From NCBI GenBank assembly GCA_029224185.1, contig CM055205.1, positions 9,257,588 to 9,321,587 on the forward strand: a DNA stretch of 64,000 nucleotides, given 5' to 3'. The notes under the pieces are model-generated. The model saw only the letters and a list, made by a program, of their open reading frames with translations. It was not told the DNA's origin and ran no database searches. Origin of the DNA: Karalla daura (taxonomy: Eukaryota; Chordata; Actinopteri; Chaetodontiformes; Leiognathidae). Positions 37,673 through 47,271 of this stretch are shown in pieces. Numbering within the stretch: the stretch's first letter is position 1; every line of letters begins with the position of its first letter. A program made the position numbers and the translations under genes.

Positions 37673-37697
37673 GGCAGAGCGCACACCTACAGGCAAG

Positions 37698-39036
37698 ATG
37701 AGCACAGGTAGCTCTACCCACCGCTGATGTCCAGTGTGTAATATTGTTTGATTTGCTGTTGTTTGATGTTTGTGTTATGAGAATTTGCAGTCCAAAGAGA
37801 TGGAACAAACTTTTTAATCCCAGTTTCTTTTACATTATTGAATCTTTTAATTTCCGTCTGTTTTAATTTCCGTGCGTTGAGTTTTTGGGTTGTTGTTTTT
37901 GCATCTTATTTATTTCCCTTCCACATGCAGACTGGACTCCTTCCCTGTGGATCAGCATTTTTAATGAAATGCTGAACAATGGCGATGAGCTGGACTATGA
38001 AGACCAGTGGACCCTCAACTTCAACTATGACCGAACAGACACACTCACCTATGAAGAGAGGAGGAGAGGCTGGAAGGTCTTCAGCCACGGTGCACATGGA
38101 AAGTATGTATTCCTCCACACTCTCAAAGGGTCTTAATCTGCAGACAATTTTTAAATTAATAACAGTCATAGATTCAGCTCAAGAAACCACCCTTTGCTCC
38201 GTATCAGGACATACAGGTTTATCACTGTTGCTGTGTCATGCGAGGTCACATGATGAGGTGAACTGAGAAATGCAGATACGTCACTGCAGAAATGAGGAAA
38301 AAAAATAGTCATCATAAATAGAAAAAAATACTGAGACATATAAATTGTCAAATAAGTAAGTATGAACATGTCAGCAAAAAATACTAAAATGTGAATGTAC
38401 TTCTGCACAGTTAACGCTTTAAAATCTTCAAATATACATAATAATATTTCTGGGTTCAAAACAACTATGTCCATACAGTAGTTAATAAATAAATGCTTGT
38501 TGTGACAGAATACTAAAGACTTAGAAAAGACTTTTTCTGTTTCTGTAGCTGAAATGCTACATGGATCAGCACTACTAATACTCTAGTTTCTACAGGTTTT
38601 GTTTGAATAGTGTAAATCCTCAAAGTAATCAGGAGCTTAGTGCGTTTTAATTACCATAAAACAAAAATATGCCACTTGTGTGGCATCTCCTCATTTCTCT
38701 TGTAGTTTCCGGTGTCCAACATGCAGCAGGACCTGGCCCTCAGCTCGGGTGGTAGTGTTGTTCCGATACCGCCTGCAGGGAGAACGGGGCACCGTGATCG
38801 TGCGGCCCTTTAGACAGGCCTGCAGAGAGCACGATGAGGAGTTTGTCCTGTCTGGTTTTTCTGAGGATGAGGTGAAGAGAGCCTTGCGCAGGCTGTTCTA
38901 CAAAATCCGGAAGAATTGCTACAGTGAAGAGGTCGGCAGCTCACCATCTGACAGGGTCCAGGCGCGGAGTCCACCTCATGAGGCATCACTGTGTGAGGCC
39001 TGCAGAATGGGCATCTGTTGTGAGGAGGAAGATTAG
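37698..39036 (+). CDS. RTP3-like 3CxxC zinc-finger protein, copy 3
   Basis: Exons 37698-37707 (MST), 37931-38102 and 38706-39036; 513 nt, 170 aa, in phase. Exon 1 is six bases shorter than in copies 1 and 4, dropping two codons. Exon 2 starts DWTPSLWISIFNEML and has DYEDQWTLNFNYDRTDTLT, shared in form with copy 4. Exon 3 gives FRCPTCSRTWPSARVVVLFR, RPFRQACREH and LCEACRMGICC, so the finger pairs are CxxC, CxxH and CxxC. There is no transmembrane segment. Intron 2 (603 bp) is the shortest of the four copies. Exon 3 is very close to that of copy 4, which suggests recent duplication or gene conversion. Poly(A) signal at 39356-39361. Confidence 0.87.
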
Positions 39037-40370
39037 TAGAGGTGAAGTTCAAACTTTGTGTTAGAGTTTGGCCGAAGGGTTTATGTGTGTGTGTGTGTGT
39101 GTGTGTGAGGGAGACAGGGCAAGATGTCTGATCTTCGCAAATTTTACATGGCCTTTTTTTTTCACAGCATTTTCTAGTTCTGTTGTTTGTGTGCCAAAAA
39201 AACATACAAAAAATGTAATTGTAATTCTGTATTTGTCACATTTATTTGGTTGCTTTGGTTCTGCACAGCAGCTTTGTTTGTTTACTTATGTTTATTAAAT
39301 ATTTCGGCGTAGATCCATGTTCTTGAGATAATGTGAAAATTGAATTGGCTCTTTGAATAAAACTAAATTGTATTGGAATGAGTTGAATTTATTCAGTGGC
39401 TTCCACTTTATTTTAGTTCCTCATTTTTAACTTGAGTGAAATGTATGTGAGAATCTGTTACGATCTATGGAAGACTGTGTCTGAAAAGTAATAATGAGGA
39501 CCGAAACGCATGACTCTGGACTCAAACAATATGGATGCAAAGGGGGAAACTCAAAAAAGGAACCAGGCTGAGCACTGGACAAAATGTGAGGGGCAACAGG
39601 GCAGAAGGCGTGAAACAATGGGAGAAACACCAGGAGCACAGGTGAACTAGTAACACAAACGAGACACAAGGACAGTGAGCTTACCCCAGGGAGAACACAG
39701 TGAACAATAAAAAAAAACTCCTCTCCTGAGCAAACTCCCCTTAACCCCACAAAAGCATCCATCGGTGAAAGACAAAAGCATTACAAAAATTACAGCTGCT
39801 GTGGGGATCATCACTCAAGTTCGGATGTCGATAACACCAGTAACTCTGGTGCTCATTTTCCAGTAATATCACATTTGTTTCACATTATTGTTATGTGGGT
39901 TTGCTCCTCCCAGTCACCGTATATGGGTGTTGGAGAAGGAACAACTGGACAGGGCAGGTGGATGGTAGTCACCAAGAAGACTCGCTAGACAGGCCCCCTT
40001 GCCAGCAGCTGTCTTAGAGAACTGCACTCACAATCATTGGTTTGTGCATTAACAGTGTTATACCGCCCCCTACTGGGCTGAGAGCTGAACAGGAGACGTG
40101 TAATAATGACGCTGGAAAGAAAACTAGAACACAAAATAATAGTAATAATAATAATAATGATAATGTTAATACTATGAACAATGAGATGATACGTCTTCAT
40201 TTTTTCTCTAAAGAAGGCGGAGTTTAAAAACTGAAGACTCAGAACCCCTAAAATATAATCATTTACCTTTTAATTGGAGGAATAAAGTTTTTTTATTTCA
40301 CCAGTATCTACTGAGGTCTTCGTTAACTTTGTGACTTATGTAATAGTCCATTTTCCATTATTTCGTGTGT
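39037..40370. other. Copy 3 3' UTR and upstream part of RTP unit 4
   Basis: TG repeat (39083-39108), 3' UTR with AATAAA at 39356-39361, then from about 39718 a block nearly the same as 36970-37300 (ctcctctcctgagcaaactcccc, then the 'accgccccctactggg' stretch at about 40064). This shows that copies 3 and 4 arose as direct repeats of a unit of about 2.7 kb. No other gene. Confidence 0.7.
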
Positions 40371-40375
40371 CTAAG

Positions 40376-40473
40376 TTTCGAAACATGATGTAATGTTATT
40401 GATCAGATGGAAAACGAAAGTAGGAGGTTAAGTTTCGGTTTCCTGAGTAGAGGCTGCTGCTAAGGCATATAAA
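40376..40473 (+). promoter_or_regulatory. ISRE/TATA core promoter of RTP copy 4
   Basis: GTTTCGAAAC (about 40376-40384), GGAAAACGAAAG (40409-40420) and AGTTTCGGTTTCC (40431-40443) are all intact, with TATAAA at 40468-40473 and the ATG at 40540. This is the most complete set together with copy 1. Confidence 0.82.
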
Positions 40474-40539
40474 CAGAGGCAGTGCAGAGAGACGTGCAGA
40501 CGACGGATATCGTCCCAGGATCGCACATCTACAGGCAAG

Positions 40540-43500
40540 ATGAGCACAGACACAGGTAACTCTGCCCATATACGTCTCTGATGTACAATATGTTGGTATT
40601 ATTTGATTTGCTGCTGTTGTTTGATATTTGTGTTAATCAGTGTGATCCTAAGAATTTGCAGTCCAAAAAGATGGAACAAGCTTTTTAATGCTAAGTTCTT
40701 TTACACTGATGAATCTTTTCATTTCCTTCTGTTTGATGTTGTGACGGCTTTGCTTCTGACTCCAAGGAGAGCCACGTTGAGTTTCTGGAGGTGTTTTTTT
40801 TATTTATCTCCCTTCCACATGCAGACTGGATCCCTTCCTTGTGGATGAACACTTTTAATGACATGCTGGACGATGACGATGAGCTGGACTATGAAGACCA
40901 GTGGACCCTCAACTTCAACTACGGCCTAACAGACACTCTCACCAATGAAGAGAGGAGGAGAGGCTGGAAGGTCTTTAGCCACTGTGCACATGGAAAGTAT
41001 GTATTCCTCCACACTCTCAAAGGGTCTAAATCTGCCCATGATTTTAAACTAATAACAGTCGTAGATTCAGCTCAAGGAACCACCCTTTACTCTGTATCAG
41101 GACATACGGGGTTTTAATCAGTGTCGCTGTGTCATGCCAGGTCACATGATGAGGTGTACTGAGAAATGCAGATACGTCACCACAGAAATGAGGGGAAAAA
41201 AATCTCAAAATACTCATCATAGAAAAAAAAAAGATATATTTAGTCTTGTATCATCAGTCAAATAAGTAAAAGTACTAACAGGTCACCTTAAAAATGTTAA
41301 AGTTCTCCTGCACAGTAGGATCAAAACAACTCAAATTATGTCCATACAGTTGTTAATAAGTATGTTCTTGTTTTGATAGAATACTAAAAACTTAGAAAAG
41401 ACATTTGTTTTTTTTGGTTTCTGTAGCTGAAATGCTACATGGTTCAACCCTATAATGCTCATAGATATATTTTTAGTTCATACAGGTTTTGTTTGAATAG
41501 TCTAAATCTGCAAAGTAATTAGGAGCTTAGTGTGTTTAAATTACCATAAAATAGAAATATGGAAGTGCTTCAGTAGTGATTCATTGCAAATATACTTTGT
41601 CACATTTTACCATTAGATTAAATACACAAGGTATTTTGAAGGTTCTGCTTTTGCAAGTGAAATGTTGTGTTAAAACTATCTATCCAGGCACTTCACTTTA
41701 AAAGCAGCTGCTGAGTCTCTCCCTTCAGAGTCTCTCCCTTGTATTTTTGGACTGTATAAAGGACTGTATATAATACAAAACACTCTTAACTAAACTGATA
41801 GGTTGCCCACTAACACGCTACACAAATCATGGAGAGTGAACACTGACTAGGGAAAACACTGAATCAATCATTTAATACAAACACAAGACAGACATGCACA
41901 TGCATTTCCTAATCTATATCCCTATACTGTATGAATACTTTACAGCTAAACTAAACTATGCTAATCTTATACTATGGTGCCAGTTGGGCCAGCATGGTTG
42001 GTGACATGCGATGAACAGACAAGATGGCGTTCTTTGTCCTGGCGCCACACTGAAGGGGGGGTCAGTCGCTGAGGGGTGTGGAGGAACGGTGGTTGTCTCC
42101 AAGGCTCTGGAGATCACCAGAGATGAGCAGGTCAGATGGCAACCGTTAGTCACCCTGTCCTCAGGTGCTAACAGCTCCACCTACTCCTGGGCCCGGAGTT
42201 GCTAGCTAATTCCGCTTAGCCAGCCAGCCTAGAGCTTCTTGTGGTACCGTCCTTGGGCAGTCAAACTCCGTTCACTGCTCCAGAATCCAGTAACTTGACT
42301 TAGATAGAAGTGTCCGTTCTCCTATCTCTCTGTCAGCTAACTTGCTCTTCTTGAGCAACATTTTCTTTCTCAGTCTCCACCTGCACCAAACTGATGCTAC
42401 CGGTAAGAGGGAGAGAGAGTAAAATCTTCTCTACTCTGGTTACCTACTGGTAACCAGGACTGCCTTTACATGGTAGCATGGTTACCAATAGGTATTTGGC
42501 ACTGGTAAGAGAGAAGATGTTACTCTCTCTCCCTCTTACCAGTAGCATCAGTTTGGTGCAGGTGGAGACTGAGAAAGAAAATGTTGCTCAAGAAGAGCAA
42601 GTTAGCTCACAGAGAGATAGGAGAACGGACACTTCTATCTAAGTCAAGTGACTGGATTCTGGGGCAGTGAACGGAGTTTGACTGCCCGAGGACGGTACCA
42701 CAAGAAGCTCTAGGCTGGCTGGCTAAGCGGAATTAGCTAGCAACTCCGGGCCCAGGAGTAGGTGGAGCTGTTAGCACCTGAGGACAGGGTGACTAACGGT
42801 TGCCATCTGACCTGCTCATCTCTGGTGATCTCCAGAGCCTTGGAGACAACCACCGTTCCTCCACACCCCTCAGTGACTGACCCCCCCTTCAGTGTGGCGC
42901 CAGGACAAAGAACGCCATCTTGTCTGTTCATCGCATGTCACCAACCATGCTGGCCCAACTGGTACCATAGTATAAGATTAGCATAGTTTAGTTTAGCTGT
43001 AAAGTATTCATACAGTATAGGGATATAGATTAGGAAATGCATGTGCATGTCTGTCTTGTGTTTGTATTAAATGATTGATTCAGTGTTTTCCCTAGTCAGT
43101 GTTCACTCTCCATGATTTGTGTAGCGTGTTAGTGTGCAACCTATCAGTTTAGTTAAGAGTGTTTTGTATTATATACAGTCCTTTATACAGTCCAAAAATA
43201 CAAGGGAGAGACTCTGAAGGGAGAGACTCAGCAGCTGCTTTTAAAGTGAAGTGCCTGGATAGATAGTTTTAACACAACATTTCACTTGCAAAGGCAGAAC
43301 CTTCAAAATACCTTGTGTATTTAATCTAATGGTAAAATGTGACAAAGTATATTTGCAATGAATCACTACTGAAGCACTTCCATGTTTCTATTTTATGGTA
43401 ATTTAAACACACTAAGTTCCTAATTACTTTGCAGATTTAGACTATTCAAACAAAACCTGTATGAACTAAAAATATATCTATGAGCATTATAGGGTTGAAC

Positions 43501-44224
43501 CATGTAGCATTTCAGCTACAGAAACCAAAAAAAACAAATGTCTTTTCTAAGTTTTTAGTATTCTATCAAAACAAGAACATACTTATTAACAACTGTATGG
43601 ACATAATTTGAGTTGTATGTTGAATCTACTGTGCAGGAGAACTTTAACATTTTAAGGTGACCTGTTAGTACTTTTACTTATTTGACTGATGATACAAGAC
43701 TAAATATATATGTTTTTTATTAATGTATTTTGAGGGGTTTTTTTGCCTCATTTCCCTAGTGATGTATTTGCATTTCTCAGTCCACCTCATCATGTGACCT
43801 GGCATTGTTTATACAGTCTTTTATACAGTCCTCAATACACCATGTTTGCCCCTTTAACTATCCTGTGGTATCTTCTTATTTCTCTTGTAGTTTCCAATGT
43901 CCAACATGCAGGAAGACCTGGCCCTCAGCTCGGGTGGTAGTGTTGTTCCGATACCGCCTGCGGGGAGAACGGGGCACCGTGATCGTGCGGCCCTTTGGAC
44001 AGGCCTGCAAAGAGCACGATGAGGAGTTTGTCCTGTCTGGTTTTTCTGAGGATGAGGTGGAGAGAGCCTTGCGCAGGCTGTTCTACAAAATCCGGAAGAA
44101 TTGCTACAATGAAGAAGAGGAGGACGACAGCTCATCATCTGACAGGGTCCGGGTGCGGAGCAAACCACATGAGGCATCACTGTGTGAGGCCTGCAGAATG
44201 GGCATCTGCTGTGAGGAAGATTAG
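40540..44224 (+). CDS. RTP3-like 3CxxC zinc-finger protein, copy 4, with 2.9-kb palindromic intron
   Basis: Exons 40540-40555 (MSTDT), 40825-40996 and 43891-44224; 522 nt, 173 aa, in phase. Exon 2: DWIPSLWMNTFNDML, DYEDQWTLNFNYGLTDTLT, GWKVFSHCAHGK. Exon 3: FQCPTCRKTWPSARVVVLFR, RPFGQACKEH, LCEACRMGICC; finger pairs at C66/C69, C102/H105 and the last CxxC. Acidic tail, no membrane segment. Intron 2 is 2,894 bp against 603-951 bp in the sister copies because of a 2.1-kb insertion that forms a long inverted repeat. Donor and acceptor are intact, so splicing across it is possible. Poly(A) signal at 44616-44621. If the palindrome blocks splicing or replication, the gene could be impaired even though the frame is open. 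Confidence 0.85.
41134..43805. repeat. Large near-perfect inverted repeat, arms ~1.3 kb, loop 77 nt
   Basis: The left arm (41134-42432) and right arm (42510-43805) are reverse complements along their whole length. Anchors: gtcacatgatgagg at 41141 pairs with 43785-43798; gatgctac at 42393 pairs with 42542-42549; atcttctct at 42424 pairs with 42510-42518. The coordinate sums stay at 84,939-84,942, so net indels are only a few bases, and I saw only scattered substitutions. The outer ~600 bp of each arm is RTP intron 2 sequence (the right one inverted); the inner ~690 bp is foreign sequence not found in the other copies. Confidence 0.93.
41740..43842. mobile_element. Fold-back insertion with inverted ends in intron 2 of RTP copy 4
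   Basis: Compared with copy 1, the intron text 'gagtctctccc|tgtttgctcc' is split here, placing the insertion at about 41740-43842. It begins TTGTATTTTTGGACTGTATA and ends with ACAGTCCTCAATACACCA; the reverse complement of the end (TGGTGTATTGAGGACTGTAT) resembles the start, so the ends are imperfect inverted repeats. The core 41740-43203 is itself palindromic. It is followed by about 600 bp of the host intron in reverse (43204-43805) and a short terminal piece repeating the TATACAGTC motif. I see no transposase. It may be a fold-back type DNA element that captured flanking DNA, or a template-switch product. Confidence 0.6.
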
Positions 44225-44940
44225 TAGAGGTGAAGTTCAAACTTTGGGTTAGAGTTAGGCAGAAGGGTTTGGGGTCGGGGAATGCATTCCATAATACCAT
44301 TCCTTACAAGGATCTAAGCATTAACGCACTATGTGTGTGTGAGAGAGAGAGAGAAAGAGAGAAACAGGACAAGATGCCCGATCTTGGCAATTTTTACATG
44401 GCCTTGTTTTTCTTTACTGCATTGCACTATTTGTTGTCTACTTCTGTCATGTGTCAGCCAGAAAACGTACAAAAAATGTCATTGTGATTCTATATTTGTT
44501 GCATTTGGTTGCTTTGGGCAGCTCTGTTTGTTTGCTTATGTTTGTTAAATAATTTGGTATAGACCACCTGTCATGTAAAATGTTCTTGAGATAACAGTTA
44601 TGAATTGGCACTTTAAATAAAGCTGAATTGTATTTATTTCGTCGTTATTATCATATTTTCACTTCATTTTAGTGCCTCATTTTTTTAATTAATTGAAATG
44701 TCAGCGAGAATCTCAGACTGTGATACGACCAGTCTTACCCAGTACAGCCGCAACTACAAATTAAATCTTTGGCTAACAGCATCCCATCTTAATACACACT
44801 TAAGCAGCATTTCTCATTATGTGTAATGCATATTTGTAAGTACGGGAGAAGGGTGAATGGGTTTTTTTAGTTTCCGTCATAGAGCTCGGCTCCTTCAGCC
44901 GTTCCGGGTCCCCTTTAAAAGGAAATCCAACCTGAGAGCT
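44225..44940. other. 3' UTR of RTP copy 4 and spacer to ankib1
   Basis: Short TG then GA repeat (about 44333-44361), AT-rich 3' UTR with AATAAA at 44616-44621, then an AT-rich spacer that turns GC-rich at about 44880. No gene. Confidence 0.7.
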
Positions 44941-44944
44941 CGGA

Positions 44945-45271
44945 ACTGCGCGTCGACCAATCGGATCGCAAGACTGAGACGGTTGGCGTCGCGCATGCGC
45001 AGTGAGCTCTCCTCCTCGGCAGCCACAACAACACAGTGGAGCGGCTCCGTCAGTCTCGCCCCTCCGCTTCCAGCAGCAGCAGCAGCAGGCGAAGCCGCGG
45101 CAGCATCGTCCACCGCCGGCTCCGGTGGCAGTAGCAAGAGGAGGAGGAGGAGAATGACGATGTTGTTACCCCGGGGAGACAGCCGGGGACGCAAATGACA
45201 GCGACGATATAATGGCCCCCGCTTTACGAAGGTCCCCCAGTGAGCGCCGTGTGACCAAGTGAGAGCACCGT
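44945..45271 (+). promoter_or_regulatory. CpG promoter and 5' UTR exon of ankib1
   Basis: A CCAAT box (44957-44961) and a palindromic NRF1-type site GCGCATGCGC (44991-45000) lie in a CpG-rich block without TATA, typical of a housekeeping promoter. The 5' UTR includes six CAG units (about 45070-45088), a GAGGAGGAG stretch and a small upstream frame of 14 codons (45154-45198). The exon ends at 45271 before the donor gtaagt. The matching acceptor is at 48893. Confidence 0.72.
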
Positions 45272-46119
45272 GTAAGTAAAGCGACAGAGATTTGATGTTT
45301 GTGTAAAGAGAGAGAGAGAGAGAGAGGTGGAGGGGGGGAGGCCATCTGTACGGTAACGTTGCTAACCTACCTACCGGACACCGCTCGTTAGCGTCGGTAC
45401 CAGCACGTACAAGACAGAGAGGTAGGGCTCCGATACGAGCAGCCGTGTGGCTGCCGGAGACCTAACCCTGTGTTTGTGATACACTGGGTGTCGGAACAAA
45501 GGAGCTTTAACCGAGAGGGGCCGCATGGACAGAAACATGCAGAGAGAAAGTCTGCTGCTGTTTGTTTAGTGCTCCATTTCATGCTGACACACTTCTTCCC
45601 CTTCTTCAGGGGTCTGACCTGGATATTTAGCCGATACACGGTGACCTAGCTAATTCTGGTGAATGTCTGGTAAAAGTCGTGTTGGAGTAACTTTTTAGTG
45701 TCTTTCCTCTGTATTTTTGTGCGTCTGAAAAGCTGACAGCAAGTTGAGACGCAGTCGTAGCAAGAGAGTAGGAGTCAAAGGCTTTGTTCCTGTCATAGCT
45801 GTGTGTGGTCAATATTTTATTGATATCTTAGTATGACTGGCGGCCCTTCTGGTAGAACTGACAGTGATGTTGATCTGATCTACCACTGAGGGAATCAATC
45901 AGAAACATTAGTTTTCTAATCATTTGTTGTATGTGTGTAAGTAGTCGAGCTTCATGCTGCCATAGCTTGAAGTTCAGTCCTCTGAGAAGTTTAGTTTTGC
46001 CACCTGTCTTTGTTTCTCAGGCTGGGCTGACAGTATTTGAGGTTTCTAGACATGTAAGATGGGACAATGACTATCGGTGAAGGTAAAAATTGGTCTAGGT
46101 CTAGTTTCCTGGTTCCCAC

Positions 46120-46225
46120 AGTCCAAAATGCACTTGTTTAGGTCTATTGGAGACTCTAAATTGCCCCTAAGTGTGAGAGTGTGTTTGTCCTGTGATGGAC
46201 TGGTCACCTGTCCATAATTGATGGC
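46120..46225 (-). repeat. Dispersed fish repeat fragment
   Basis: Contains 'ttggagactctaaattgcccctaagtgtg' and 'tgtcctgtgatggactggt', the middle part of the common fish repeat also seen at about 420, 28060 and 30121, here in the opposite direction. Confidence 0.55.
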
Positions 46226-46356
46226 TGGTAGCATGAGCAGAGAGAATTTGCCGTTGTATTGAGAATGCAGTGATTATTTGTGAGTAATAATGGGTATTTA
46301 CAATGCCACACTACATCTAGTTTGTCTGTGGGGATATCTCATCCGTTCAGGTCATC

Positions 46357-46460
46357 ATAATCCACAGGGTTTTAAATCGTGTCAGCTGGACTCGTAGTAG
46401 ATTGGAGACTCATAATCTAGGAGTCCAGTTGCTGCGATTTACATCCCTGTGTGGATTACA
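46357..46460. repeat. Imperfect ~104-nt hairpin in ankib1 intron 1
   Basis: The left arm (from about 46357: ATAATCCACAGGG, then AAATCG, then CTGGACTC) pairs with the right arm (GAGTCCAG, then CGATTT, then CCCTGTGTGGATTA ending about 46460), with a 2-nt bulge and a few mismatches. An inner TAGATT/AATCTA stem closes a 10-nt loop. It could be a miniature inverted-repeat element or a hairpin RNA. Confidence 0.8.
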
Positions 46461-47240
46461 TTTAATTTTCTGTGAAGGCAGTTAGCCAATAAAATGCCAA
46501 ACACAACTTGAGTTGGTTAAACTAGCAAGTTGGAAAAGTTATCTGGACGGGGTCAACCATTTTTCATTTCAGTTTCTCTGTTTATACTGAACTTTATACT
46601 GAATGCTTCAAGAGAGAAACTTATTCAGCTTGGACTGATGTGTTTTGCTTGCTGTTCTTCAGAAGTCGTGACTCAAGTTCCCGTCCGCAGATTTTGCCAG
46701 AAACCATTCATATATTTGGGATTCTTGAGCTCATGAGTCATTATCACATTGCCTAAAATGGGGAATACCATAAGCTCACTGTTGTGTGTAGAGTCTACAT
46801 GGTGCGGGTCCAACTTTCATTTTTGGGCAGCGTGATTCAGAGAGATTCCTGTTTCTCACAGGACTCGGAAGACTCATAGAGACAAGTGTCAGGTCAAGTG
46901 GGAGGGAAGCATTTCCTCAGCTTCACTCCACCCCGACCGCTAAATGACGTGTAGGCTAAAAGAGCCGTCGTAATGGCACATAATTGCGCCGTCGCTGCCA
47001 AACTGCAGAACTTGCAATCCCTGGAATTCTCAAGCACGTCCACGTCCCGTCCCGACTTCCTGTCCTTATTTAGTATGAGAGACGGAGAGGAGCTGGCAGA
47101 GGAGGGAAGTGAACTGGAAGTAAACCAGTGTGCACAAAACAGAGAGCCGAGCAGACAGACTGACCTATTAACTATACTGACCCCCTCACCACCACCACCA
47201 CCGCCACTCCCCCTCCTGATTCACACACACTGTGATAGAG

Positions 47241-47271
<31 letters not shown>

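Noticed and set aside
42011..42931. Two identical 64-aa frames and two near-identical 74-aa frames facing each other
   Set aside because: They are mirror images made by the inverted repeat, with no recognisable domain and no conserved start context.
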